DNA from: SXRF01 sp038043465 | Lineage (GTDB): Bacteria; Pseudomonadota; Alphaproteobacteria; Rickettsiales; SXRF01 | Direction of reading: 5' to 3' | Assembly: GCA_038043465.1 (NCBI GenBank) | Contig: JBBTBX010000010.1 | Span: 1-42,621 of the forward strand | Length of the DNA stretch: 42,621 nucleotides | Part shown: piece after piece, positions 24,736 to 35,700 of the stretch | Numbering within the stretch: position 1 is the first letter of the stretch | Layout of the letters: each line of letters begins with the position of its first letter | Translations under genes and position numbers: made by a program | The notes under the pieces: model-generated | Told to the model about the DNA's origin: nothing | The model's database searches: none | What the model saw: the letters and a program-made list of their open reading frames with translations, nothing else

Positions 24736-25227
24736 ATGGCATGGATTATTGGAATAATTGCTATCATGCTTTTCTTAAGTTTGATGGTAGCCAGCGAAGC
24801 TTTTAGAAATTTTATATTTTTTTTGATTGCCTTAGCAGTAGTTTCTGGTTTCTTAATATACAAACACAATGAAAATGAGGATAAAAAATCCAAGGAACGT
24901 ATTGGGTTTAATGATGTAATATTACAAAATGTTGTATTAATTACCGAATATTCTAGTTACAAACTCCAAGGGAACCTCAAAAATATATCGAAATATAATT
25001 TATCAGAAATAACATTTAGGGTTCGAATATACGATTGCCCAACACAAGAACCAGCAGATTTAAAAACTTGCAATATTATTGGCGATAATACTGGTACAGA
25101 TTGGATTAATGTTCCACCAAATCAGATCAGAGCTTTTGATATAAACTTTTATTTTTCCAATATGCCTATCCTTAAAGGAAAGCTTGTTTGGAATTATGAT
25201 ATAGTTGGCACAAAAGGCACTGAATAA
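24736..25227 (+). CDS. Membrane-anchored hypothetical protein between lipA and ratA
   Basis: The 163-residue protein has two adjacent hydrophobic segments (about residues 3-19 and 26-43) and then a soluble, beta-rich domain with two cysteines (YDC and KTC). The segment YKLQGNLKNISKYNLSEITF resembles FxLYD-type domains. It has a good Shine-Dalgarno (AAGGGG). It is more AT-rich than lipA and ratA and breaks the usual lipA-ratA pair, suggesting a later insertion. Function unknown. Confidence 0.65.
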   Translation: MAWIIGIIAIMLFLSLMVASEAFRNFIFFLIALAVVSGFLIYKHNENEDKKSKERIGFNDVILQNVVLITEYSSYKLQGNLKNISKYNLSEITFRVRIYDCPTQEPADLKTCNIIGDNTGTDWINVPPNQIRAFDINFYFSNMPILKGKLVWNYDIVGTKGTE

Positions 25228-25231
25228 GCAG

Positions 25232-25666
25232 ATGCCAAGCCACACCGAGCAACAAATTTCTCCCTACTCACCGCAGCAGCTATTTGATTTGGTGGTGGAT
25301 ATAGAAAAATACCCAGAGTTCCTGCCCTGGTGTCGGGCAGCGCGGATATTGGAACGCGAGAATAATGAATTTCTCGGCGAGCTGGTGATTTCCTTTGCCC
25401 ATATTACTGAAAGCTATACCTCGCGCGTTACCCTTAATGAGCCGCACAGCATTGATGTGGTGATGGTGAAAGGCCCTTTTGAATATCTGACTAATAAATG
25501 GAAATTCACGCCCCTCGAGAACGGCACACGCATTGATTTAGCTCTGGATTTTAAGTTCCGCTCGCGCCTTCTGGAGAAGTTAATAGGCTCGCTTTTTGCC
25601 AAAGCCACCCATAAAATGGCTGGTGCTTTCAAAAAACGGGCGGATGAACTATATGGGAAAGGTTGA
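25232..25666 (+). CDS. RatA/Coq10-like START-domain protein
   Basis: The 144-residue polyketide cyclase/START-fold protein shows YSPQQLFDLVVDIEKYPEFLPWCRAARI, the family signature, and DFKFRSRLLEKLIG near the end. The eukaryotic homologue Coq10 binds ubiquinone and supports respiration; E. coli RatA was reported to affect 70S association. In Alphaproteobacteria it follows lipA. I start at ATG 25232 (MPSHTEQ), as in homologues, rather than at 25205. Confidence 0.9.
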   Translation: MPSHTEQQISPYSPQQLFDLVVDIEKYPEFLPWCRAARILERENNEFLGELVISFAHITESYTSRVTLNEPHSIDVVMVKGPFEYLTNKWKFTPLENGTRIDLALDFKFRSRLLEKLIGSLFAKATHKMAGAFKKRADELYGKG

Positions 25667-25681
25667 CAATTAGCGCAGGCT

Positions 25682-25706
25682 CTGGCATTCCTGCCAGCCT
25701 TAGTTT
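25682..25706 (+). terminator. Probable terminator after ratA
   Basis: CTGGCA-TTCC-TGCCAG forms a 6-bp stem with a 4-nt loop, followed by CCTTAGTTTT. It lies between the ratA stop and tRNA-Ser and should end the lipA-ratA transcript. Confidence 0.5.
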
Positions 25707-25711
25707 TATGC

Positions 25712-25801
25712 GGATCGGTGGCCGAGTGGTCGATGGCGCCCGCTTGGAAAGCGTGTATACGGGTAACCGTATCGTGGGTTCGAATCCCACCCGATCCGCC
25801 A
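25712..25801 (+). tRNA. tRNA-Ser (anticodon GGA)
   Basis: This is a complete type II tRNA. The acceptor stem is GGATCGG / CCGATCC, the discriminator base G is followed by an encoded CCA, the T arm is GTGGG-TTCGAAT-CCCAC, and a long variable arm (ATACGG-GTAA-CCGTAT) is diagnostic of serine. The anticodon loop TTGGAAA gives anticodon GGA (codons UCC/UCU). The anticodon stem CCCGC / GCGTG contains one C-U mismatch. Confidence 0.95.
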
Positions 25802-25869
25802 TTTACTTTTGCTCATTATAAGCAGATTTTGAAAAAATCATGGTGTATTGCGCGGTATTGCGATAATTT

Positions 25870-27510
25870 ATGCACATGATGACAAAAAATGCACCACTTG
25901 AAGCAACCACACAGTTGGAAGAATTGACTGCGCGGCTTTCTGCGATAGACGCGGAGCGGGCGGCATTACTTGCACAGATTGAGGAATTACAGCCAGAGTT
26001 TACCAAAAAACGCCCCATGCCAGCCAAACATGGCAAGTCATGGACGCAGGAGGAGAAAGAAACGTTGGTGGCTCTGTTTAAAAAAGAGATGCCAATCAAG
26101 GACATTGCACGCGAGCATGAACGCAGTGTCGGCGGTATTCGCTCTGAATTGATACGGCAGGGTTTGATTGAACGCGAGAAACCAGTTTTGTTAGCAGAAT
26201 TTATAGAGAGAAAAAGCGAAGAGCCAAAATCGGAAAATAAAGCAGCGCCGATTATTACGTCAGAATTTCAGCAAGCGTTCGACCTGCTGGAAAGCACAAA
26301 AACCAATGTGTTTCTTACTGGTAAGGCAGGCACAGGCAAATCTACTTTCCTTAAATATTTCCGCGAGAACACCAGCAAAAAGATAGCGGTGGTAGCACCT
26401 ACGGGTGTTGCCGCACTCAATGTCGGCGCGCAGACGATTCATTCTTTTTTTCGTTTAAAGCCTGCTTTTGTCGATATTAAAGCACTGAAACCAGCAAATT
26501 CGCGTATTCTAAAGGAATTGGAACTGCTAATTATTGATGAGATTTCGATGGTGCGGGCGGATATTTTTGACGGTATTGACCATAGCCTTAAACTCGCCCG
26601 CAAAAATAATAAACCATTCGGTGGCGTGCAGCTGTGTGTCATTGGCGATTTGTTTCAATTGCCGCCCGTGGTGTCGCGTGAGGAAAAAGAGTTTTTTGCA
26701 CAATATTATCAAACAGCTTTTTTCTTTGGCACAAAAGCATATACAGAAGCGAATTTCAAAACCATCCAGTTTAACACTATACACCGGCAGAATGATGGTG
26801 AGTTCATACAAATTCTTAACGCCATTCGCGCTGGCGCGTGCGATGCTATTGAACTGAAGGCACTTAATAACCGTCTGAATCCCAAAGCCAGCCCTGCCCC
26901 TGGCACGCTGGTGCTTACCACTACTAACGCGCTAGCCGAGGACATCAACACCGCCAAACTCGCGGGACTCGCAGGAAAAATGCAAAAATATGAGGGAACG
27001 CTGAGTGGTGATTTTGGCATGAAAGGAGGCAGGCTACCAGCACCAGAAATGCTCACTCTTAAAATCGGCGCGCAGGTGATGTTTGTAAAAAATGATAGCG
27101 ATGGTCGCTGGGTTAATGGCACGGTTGGGATTATCGAAAAGCTGGGTAATGAGGTGATTTCGGTGGCGGTGGGAGATGTGATACATGAGGTTGAGCCAGA
27201 GAAATGGAAAACCATAGGTTATGAATTCAGCGAAGCGAAAAACGAGATTGCCGAAAAAACACTAGGCACTTATACGCAGTTCCCGCTAACACTTGCCTGG
27301 GCGATTACCATCCATAAAAGCCAAGGAAAAACTCTGGAGCGCGTCATTATCGACCTCGGCACTGGTGCATTCGCCGCCGGTCAGCTTTACGTTGCCCTCT
27401 CACGTTGCAAATCGCTTGCTGGCATCGCCCTCAAACAACCCGTCACCCCCGCTGACATACGCTGCGATGTTGAAGTGCTGGAGTTTATGCAGAGCAAAGC
27501 TGAGGCTTAA
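25870..27510 (+). CDS. Pif1/RecD2-like DNA helicase with N-terminal HTH-like domain
   Basis: The 546-residue SF1B helicase has Walker A GKAGTGKST (residues 151-159), Walker B LLIIDEISMVRAD (near 223), HRQ, and the C-terminal motifs TIHKSQGKTLE and YVALSRCKSL. A region before the ATPase (about residues 54-100: SWTQEEKETLVALF...IAREHERSVGGIRSEL) resembles a Myb/SANT-type DNA-binding module, an arrangement seen in some bacterial Pif1-like proteins. The N terminus is a short coiled coil. The stop codon is 2 bp from the convergent pbpC stop. Role in DNA unwinding is inferred. Confidence 0.9.
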   Translation: MHMMTKNAPLEATTQLEELTARLSAIDAERAALLAQIEELQPEFTKKRPMPAKHGKSWTQEEKETLVALFKKEMPIKDIAREHERSVGGIRSELIRQGLIEREKPVLLAEFIERKSEEPKSENKAAPIITSEFQQAFDLLESTKTNVFLTGKAGTGKSTFLKYFRENTSKKIAVVAPTGVAALNVGAQTIHSFFRLKPAFVDIKALKPANSRILKELELLIIDEISMVRADIFDGIDHSLKLARKNNKPFGGVQLCVIGDLFQLPPVVSREEKEFFAQYYQTAFFFGTKAYTEANFKTIQFNTIHRQNDGEFIQILNAIRAGACDAIELKALNNRLNPKASPAPGTLVLTTTNALAEDINTAKLAGLAGKMQKYEGTLSGDFGMKGGRLPAPEMLTLKIGAQVMFVKNDSDGRWVNGTVGIIEKLGNEVISVAVGDVIHEVEPEKWKTIGYEFSEAKNEIAEKTLGTYTQFPLTLAWAITIHKSQGKTLERVIIDLGTGAFAAGQLYVALSRCKSLAGIALKQPVTPADIRCDVEVLEFMQSKAEA

Positions 27511-27512
27511 AT

Positions 27513-29726
27513 TCATTTTACAATAAATGATTTTTGCTCAGTCGTAGCAATTACCTCTCCTCCCCGCCATACAATCGCTTCTGCGGTATGCTTGCCTTTT
27601 GCGGTTTGCCAGAGGAATTTGCTGCCAGTCACTTTCGGAAAATTCTTACCGTCAATAATCCACTCCACCTCATCACTATCATTCACGCCGGAAAGTCGCA
27701 TTTCAAATGCTTGTTTATCCGGTGGGATGCGCGGGTCAAACGCCATTTCCAAACCGTTATCTGGTCGCAATATGCGGATTTTATTGTCTACCACTAAAGT
27801 TTTGTTCGCAGAGCTTATATCCTTGCCGGAAATAAAATATTCAGTGTAGCTTGGGCAATCCGTTTTTTGCCTTTCACTATCTTCAGCGTCCAAACATACA
27901 TCACGTGCTTCCAGTTTCGGACTTAAAAATAATGGTGCAGTTTGTGAGTTTCTGGTTAATTCATTAAATATACCTCTAAGTGCCAAAGATGGTCCGAGCG
28001 AGCCGGTTATGCCATCGGTCGGGCTGTAATCGGTGTTGCCCATCCAGATGCCGACAGTGTAACGGTAATTATAACCCATAGCCCAGGCATCGCGGTAATC
28101 AGTCGAGGTTCCGGTTTTTACGGCGGTCTGGGTGGGCAGGTTAAGCACGCTGCTGCGCCCGAATTCAAGATTACGCGCCCAGGGATCGGACAAAATATTG
28201 CCAATCAGCGAGCTTACTTCCTCAGAATATATCCGCTTTTTTTCGGTGGGAGCATCATTATAAAAAGCAATGCGTAATGGCTCATATATTCCGCGGTTAG
28301 CAAGCGTGACATAAGCCCTTGCCAATTCCAGCAAGCTTACTTCGCCATTGCCGAGTGCCAGCCCATCATCATAAAAATCCGCGCCTTTTCGGAGATTTTC
28401 AAATTCAAGATTATGCAATATGTTCAGATAATGTTCCGGAGTTACATAATTTATCGTATGTAGTGCCGGAATATTGAGTGAATTGCCCAGAGCCGCCCGC
28501 AGCCGTACCTTGCCATAATATGTATTGCTGTAATTATGGAAATGCTTGATACCTTTTCCTACCATCTCAGAGTAAGGAGAATCCTCAATCACAGTCGTCG
28601 CGTTCCAACCTTTTTCCAGAGCCGCAGCGTATAAAAATGGTTTAAGTGCTGAGCCAGGCTGACGTGGCGATGTCACCATGTCAATCATGCAACCGGAGGC
28701 TTTATTCCCTGTTGCTTTGCACCGCGATCCAACTGATACCCATGCCAGAATTTCATGGGTTGTATTGTCAATTACTATAGCAGCAGCATTGTTGATGTTT
28801 TTTGCAGATAACAATTTAAGACGACTTTCCAGCAGGTCAGTAACGAATTGCTGGAGGTTGCTATCCAGCGTAGTAATGATTCTGGATGAATTCCATAATT
28901 GCTGCCCGTCGCCATGCCCTTTGAAGAAGTCAACAAAATGGAATGCCGGAACCGGTAAACTTTCTGCATTTAGCTGCAAATCATATTTACTCAAATTCTC
29001 TGCCGCTTCAGTATCAAGAAGTTTATTTGCTACGAGCTTTTCTGCCAACCTGTTAATAGAGTCCTCAATCTTGACTCTGCCATCATAAAGGTCAAATTTT
29101 GACGGTGCTCTTACCAAAATTGTAAGTGCAAGCATTTCCTTGGTATTTAAGGTATTTACATCGCGGTTAAAATAGAAGCGTGCCGCCTGCTGCACCCCTC
29201 GCCGGTTTGAACTATAAGGAACCTGATTGAGATAAAATTCTAATATATCCGCCTTGCTGACACTAAATTCCAGCGATATTGCCTCCAACCCTTCAATCCA
29301 TTTTGACCAATAGCTCCTCTTCCTTGGATGGAACATACGCACGACTTGTTCTGTAATGGTACTGGCACCGCGTGAAGCTTTATTTTCAATTAGCCGTTGC
29401 CAGATAGCACTGCCTCTGGCAACCCAATCCACACCATGATGCTCAAAGAAGCGTTTATCTTCGGAAATAATAAAAGCATGCGTCAGCAATTCAGGAATCT
29501 GATGCAATGATAAAATATCATTATTATTCCACCTATCGTGATAAGATAAATCAAGAAGTTTGCCATCTCTTGCCAGAATCTGCAGCTTACCGGCATCTGA
29601 ACGCACAGAACGAAAAGCAGAAGCTGGAGAGGAAAAGTCGGACAGTGTTTTTGCTGTTATAAAAAACAAACAAAGCAATACCAAACATATGCACCACTTA
29701 AAGCATTTGTTCACATAGTGTTTCAT
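27513..29726 (-). CDS. pbpC: Penicillin-binding protein 1C (bifunctional transglycosylase/transpeptidase)
   Basis: The 737-residue inner-membrane protein has one N-terminal membrane helix (about residues 9-25). The GT51 transglycosylase domain has catalytic E89 (SEDKRFFEH). The transpeptidase domain has S359-x-x-K362 (PGSALK), GNSLN and KTGTS. A C-terminal BiPBP_C beta domain (EVEWIIDGKNF...) completes the PbpC architecture. It lies 8 bp downstream of the alpha-2-macroglobulin gene and is cotranscribed with it; this pairing is widespread in bacteria. Confidence 0.95.
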   Translation of the reverse strand: MKHYVNKCFKWCICLVLLCLFFITAKTLSDFSSPASAFRSVRSDAGKLQILARDGKLLDLSYHDRWNNNDILSLHQIPELLTHAFIISEDKRFFEHHGVDWVARGSAIWQRLIENKASRGASTITEQVVRMFHPRKRSYWSKWIEGLEAISLEFSVSKADILEFYLNQVPYSSNRRGVQQAARFYFNRDVNTLNTKEMLALTILVRAPSKFDLYDGRVKIEDSINRLAEKLVANKLLDTEAAENLSKYDLQLNAESLPVPAFHFVDFFKGHGDGQQLWNSSRIITTLDSNLQQFVTDLLESRLKLLSAKNINNAAAIVIDNTTHEILAWVSVGSRCKATGNKASGCMIDMVTSPRQPGSALKPFLYAAALEKGWNATTVIEDSPYSEMVGKGIKHFHNYSNTYYGKVRLRAALGNSLNIPALHTINYVTPEHYLNILHNLEFENLRKGADFYDDGLALGNGEVSLLELARAYVTLANRGIYEPLRIAFYNDAPTEKKRIYSEEVSSLIGNILSDPWARNLEFGRSSVLNLPTQTAVKTGTSTDYRDAWAMGYNYRYTVGIWMGNTDYSPTDGITGSLGPSLALRGIFNELTRNSQTAPLFLSPKLEARDVCLDAEDSERQKTDCPSYTEYFISGKDISSANKTLVVDNKIRILRPDNGLEMAFDPRIPPDKQAFEMRLSGVNDSDEVEWIIDGKNFPKVTGSKFLWQTAKGKHTAEAIVWRGGEVIATTEQKSFIVK

Positions 29727-29734
29727 ACTATAAT

Positions 29735-32700
29735 TTAAGGTGTGGTCTGCACTTTTAACTGCTCAGTAATACCCTTGCCGAAAACATCCGGATCATACAT
29801 TTCTTCCGCCTGCACCGGCATGATAACGAAATTGCCGGGAGCAATCGCCTGCGCGGTGTAGGAAAGATGATAGTTACCGGCGGGCAGGTAATCGGAATAG
29901 AAGCGCACCGAATTATGACGCAGCTCCCTGTGGTAGAAACTCCAACGAGAAAAATTATAGGAAATCCAGTCAGAATATTTAAACCACCATGAACCACCGG
30001 CAGCTTTGAATTCTCCCTTATCGGCATCCACAACCGAAGACGTGGCGAGGTCGCGGTTCACAGGTTCAAGACCGCCCGGAACAGGATCATCAATAACTAC
30101 AAAATTACGAGCGGAAGGCATGGACATAAATAAATCAACGCGCACCAGTTCGGATGTTTTTATTTCAAACGGTGATTTGAGCAATTCCCATTTACCATTA
30201 CGTTCAACACTATATTCACGCCTTATTTCCATGCCGGAATTGGTGTGGCTGGTATATTCATCCAACGGCGCGAATTTAAGTCTGGTGGCGTAGTAAACCC
30301 TGCCCTCCCCTTCACGGGTTATCCTTGCTTCTGCGTTTCTACCAGGATCAGAACTTTCAAGGTTTTTGGTGAAGGTTATAGGCGCATCTTTCAAATCAGA
30401 AAATCTGGTTTCGCCAAATTTATTATCATCCAGGCTTACCGAAACTTCCATGCTTGGTTTTTTATTCTCATAGGCACGGGCATAATCAACCAGCCCGTTC
30501 ATGCAGAACACATTTTCCTGTGTATTCTCCCAGAACGTCCTACTACCACGCGCCTGCGTAATCATCCGTACCAGTTTAAACGGTATATCTTCCACCAGTT
30601 CTTTGCCATATTTGCGCTCGCCAAGCTCAGCGAATGTTGAAAGTATGGCACAGTTTTCCCGCAGAGGAGTTGAAAGTATACGGCTATAGCTATCATCAAG
30701 CTCCTCGCTGAAAGCGAATTTTCCTGCTGATTGATCAGCGTGTGATAAAATCAGCTTTGCAACCTCATCAGCATATTTTTCGGCACCTTTTACATGCATA
30801 GTTGCCTGCACAAAATAATTTTGTCCGAACAGACTCATTTGTGGAACATGCGAACGATAACGCTCTAAATCCGCTATGGTAATTTTATTGTTTTCAGCAA
30901 GCGCAGCAAGAGCCACGGCGCGAACGGTCGATGCCATGCCTTTGTCATAGAAATCCGGATAGGTATCCTGTCTTAAAAAATTACCAAGATAATCATGTAG
31001 CTTGTCCTCAACTGCTCCAGGCACCGTGTAACCGCTTTTTCTCAGCCAATTAAAAGCAAGTGCCGTATACGCGCTTAAATAAGGATCGACATAGCTATCC
31101 TGTGGCACGAAATAAGCCATACCACCGTTTGGAGCCTGAAAACTTCCAGCTACCTTCAAGGTTTCATCCGGCAGTTTCTCCGCCTCTTTCCACTCAAAAT
31201 CCTTAGGTATGTAGGAACGGAGATTACCATAATGAGAAGCCATGACACCTTTGGTAAGTATCTGCTCCCAGCACATATAAGGATAATCGCGCATATATTT
31301 GAATGCACCTTCGACATTACCGATAACAGAAGGAGATAGCACAATGCTCAGGTTACCTACATCCGTATGAATGTCTTCCGGAAATTTTATTGCTTCCGAT
31401 ATTTCACTTTCTGCAGTTGTTCCATAATTAGCCACAGTTTCAAGTGACCGCCTTTTGTTGATTGTAAGTTTATGCTCTATTGCATCTCCATCAACATCAT
31501 CTCTGGCAGTTACAGTGAAATTAACATTTCCTTCGGTAATCTCAGAAACAGCATTAACCGCTTTGGTTTTTACAGGCATAAATACTGTCACGCGCTTGTA
31601 AGGTTCAATAGTTATTGTTTTCTGCAATGTTGCTGGATTTTCATTTTCATCCAGATCACCACCAGCGGTAATGTTAACCACAAGGTCGCGCTTTTCTTCA
31701 GTACGGTTCATTACGCTGAACCCAGCCTCGAAACTATCACCTTCTGTTACTTGATTAGGCATAACAGGACGGACTTCTGTCGGACGGTTGACTTTGAAAT
31801 TGGCATCGCCCAGTCCCATCCGATCAGACGGCGTGACCGCCATAACCAATACCCGCCATCCTGTAAGATTGTCCGGCACTTCAAATTCAACTTTGGCATT
31901 ACCATTTTCATCAGCTTTAATCGACGGATTCCAGTAGCTGACAAATTTGAAGAGATTACGCATGGCGAGGTCAGAGCCACCATCACCACCAGGGTTTGCG
32001 CCTTTCTTTTCGAATTTCTGGCGACCGACAAGACGAGTAAGCAGGCTATAATTCCGCAAATCCAGACTATCCAGTTTATAAAATCCTCCATATGGATCAA
32101 AATACGACTTTCCGCCTGCTATCAGATCAAACACTGACTCATCAAGAACAGCAACGGCAAACTCAACCGGTTCTTTTTTCCCTTTGAATTTTGGCTCGGC
32201 ATGAAGATTAAGGCTGACCATTTCACGAGGTTTATAGACTTCCGCATCGGTTTTCGCAGTCACCAGCATTTCTTTATACGGATCTTTGATAGGCACAGTA
32301 ACATAGCCTATCCGAAATGCCGGCTTTCCAAGATCAACCTGCCCTTCAACCGGTTTATCAACACGCGGAGAGAATACTACTACCGATAAATAAAACCCGG
32401 GAAGATAATCCGGTTTTACTTCAAATTCCAGCATTGGCGTGCTGCCTTCAAGCGTTTGCACGAAACTATCGATCACGCCATAACGCTCAATAGTTACCAG
32501 GGCTTTCGCACCCGGATATGGATTCTTAATCAGATAGCGCGCCTTGTCTCCCACTTTATAATCAGTTTTTTCCGGAATAATTTCTAAGGAATAATCATTG
32601 GCTTCATTCCACAAAACATGACCATTCCCTATGACATACATACTGATTTCAGTACTGTGCTCACTGCCTTTAGTGTCTTTTATTTTAGCAACCGCACGGT

Positions 32701-35700
32701 AATAACCCGGGTCTTTCGGTGTAAATTCACAGGCACTTGCTGCTTCTTTGGAATCACCGTCGCAGCTGGCAGCAGCAACCCACTCATTGGTAAATTCAGT
32801 GAGGTAAGCATTACCCGCACCTTTTACTTTAGCTGCTTTGGTTTCCTGTTTTTCAATAGTTATTTTAACATCAGTGCCTGCGATCGGATTTCCGCGCTCG
32901 TCAGCTACTATATAATTAATATCAGCCGGTTTGCCGGATTCAAATATCCAATCATTAGTCTTAAGCCCGACAAAACGGTCAACCCCTGCATAATCCGCAT
33001 AAGACTGCGTGGCAACATATTTACCACGTTCGTCCTGCACCGCACTTTCAAACATCAGACGACCATAATAGATGTTCTGCTTAGGTAATTTGACAGTGAT
33101 TTTGTTTTCGCCCTTGCCATCCACACGGTCAATTTTCTGGAATACCTGGTTTTGTCCGGAATTTCCCGTGTAACTGCCGAAAATGAACTCCTTAGCAACA
33201 GGATTTTTTGAAGAAAATATTTTGCTTTCAAGCATTGCCGTCACGCGGATATTGGCATCGCTATAAGCCCCACCGGAATGGAGTTTTGCCTGACTTGCCA
33301 CTTCTACTTCCTGCTCTACCCGAAACAAATCGCCTCCAACCTGATTTGTGACTTTAAACGGTGAAGGAGTAAAATCGCTAACCAATACCCGAATCGGGAA
33401 CCATGTGAATTTACCTTCTACCGGTTTCTGATTTTCCGCTTCCCCATAATCCGGCGATTTGGTGTTGGCAAAATCAGCTGTCAGGCGGAATTGATACCAG
33501 CCGACAGCACTCTGCTTTGCAACCATGAATTCTCCAGAATATGCGCCAAAATTATTCAGCGATATGCCTTTAACTTCATGAACTTTATTGCCAGTCGGGT
33601 CAATTATTTCAATATTATATCCGTCTTTCGGAGCAGCGGTCAGAGCATTGTTATCCTGATTGCGAACATAAAACTTATATTGAATTGTATCTCCGGCACG
33701 ATAGATACCCTGCGCGGTCGTACCCCATGTTTTTATATGCCCGTAACGCTCCTTAGTGTCGGAATAAACGCTTTCGCCAACTGAACGGTAATAATCAATA
33801 AGAAACGAGTTATTGATAGGCATGACCGCCAATTCACCGGCTTTATCAACACGGATGAACAGAACATCATCTTCATCTTTCCAGTTTTTATATAATTCAA
33901 GATCGGGATCGAGTTTCTCTGTACCGTCCAATATGGCAACACCACCCTCCGATGTTACTGCTTTTGACAGAGTATCTTTGCCACTGCCAAACTCACTTAT
34001 TTTGTCTTTATATATACTGACCTTCGCATTCGCAACCGGTTCGCCGGTTGCCATATCCGTCACCCAGACAACGCTATTGAAATGCCCCAGTTTTACATGT
34101 AGCTGGTATGGGGTCACTTCCGCAAACAAGCGATGTTCGGCCGGATATTTTTTAACCGGAGGATCAGTTTCAAGATTTCCATAAACAACTCCACTTTTGC
34201 CGCCAAGCATTTCGCGGACATTAAAAGGAACTGCAAACTGAACATCCTTTACTTCTGGAATTTCCTGCACCGAAGATAACCCTGATTTCACACCATCGGC
34301 GGTGAGGCTACGGTAATTGAACGTAGTTTTGTTTATGTTATTTACATAAAGTGGAACTTCGCTATCAACTTTTCCCTCAATAACGGCATCATTATGTATA
34401 ATCTCAAAATTCGGCTTGCGGTGATCGGTCTTGAACGCAAGGTCAATTGAATCAAACAACGGGCGGTCAAATTCATCTCTGATATCAGTATCCGGCACAT
34501 CAACAAAAAACGATTTTATCCAGTACCAGATTTTCTGAAAAATATTTCTACCGGAATCTTGACTTGTTAATTTGTATTCCGTTGCAGCCTTGATTCCTGC
34601 CGGTATGTAGATGTCATATGTTCTATCTTTTTCATGAGCCTGCGTTAAGCGTGAATAATCATCACCATCACCCCAGATATCAGAACCATATACGTTAATA
34701 TTCAAGCTTGGGCTGAAAGTGATATTATTCTTGATCTGTGAACGGAAAACAGGAGAACTGAAAGAAAGCGAACTGCTTGCCATAGGATTGCACAGTTCCG
34801 GTTGTTCTTTTCCTGGTTCAAACAACAAAATCTTCCCATCATTTGCCGTACATTTAACACCAAGGAATTTAAATTCCGGAAATGTTTGGAAACGCACAAC
34901 TTCCCTGTCACCTATCCCCTTTTCTTCTCCAAGCGCGGAAATAAGCCCGGGTTTAACTTTAAGACTCATAGCACTGTTAAGAGGCAGCTCTTCTTTTGGC
35001 GAAATCAACCAAACCCGACGCGCTTCTTCTCCGCCTTTGCTGCGCAAATCCTCATCGGATTTCTGAGGTTTGTTATCCTTAAGAACCGCAACCGTTTTTG
35101 TGCCAGGTATCGGTAAATATGCCGGTGGTTCGTTATCATCGGGATCAGGTTCAGCTTTTATTGTAAAGCTTGTTCCCGTATCTGCATTCTCATCTGCACT
35201 GATCGTAAGAGAGGATTCTACTGATTTACGGGTTACTGAATGATTAAATGTGATTCTGACAACCGGAGTGCCAGGTGAGAGCCATTTCCTGAACCAGGAA
35301 TAGCGAACATCCGGACGTTCTGTAGTAAAGTGGTGATTGAATGCTTCTTTGATAAGCTCACCATCCAGAGTTTTGATCCCGGGTTTGACCAGTATTTTGT
35401 AGCTGGTTGCCACTTTCAGCTGATTCTTTTCATCCAGATTGCAGGAAAGAGCTGAAGTATTAAGCCAGCGCCACTCACACTCCAACTTTGGTGTAATCTC
35501 AACCGGAATTTCTTCCGCTGTTCTCTCCATCTTGCCAAGAGGCACAACGGGACGGTTGAATTGAATGACAATCTGTCGCCCGACCGGAACATCTTCGCCA
35601 TCAGGAGTAATACGTAAAATTTTCAGTTCTTTATTTTCAGAAAATTCTGCAGAGTCAAAAGCAGCAATTACCGGAAAAGCTAGGAGAGAAAGAGTAAAAA

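Noticed and set aside
25712..27510. Integrated island at tRNA-Ser with the helicase as cargo
   Set aside because: No integrase and no second copy of the tRNA 3' end were seen downstream.
31472..32137. 221-codon open frame on the plus strand
   Set aside because: It lies entirely antisense to the alpha-2-macroglobulin gene and has no recognisable domain or ribosome-binding site.
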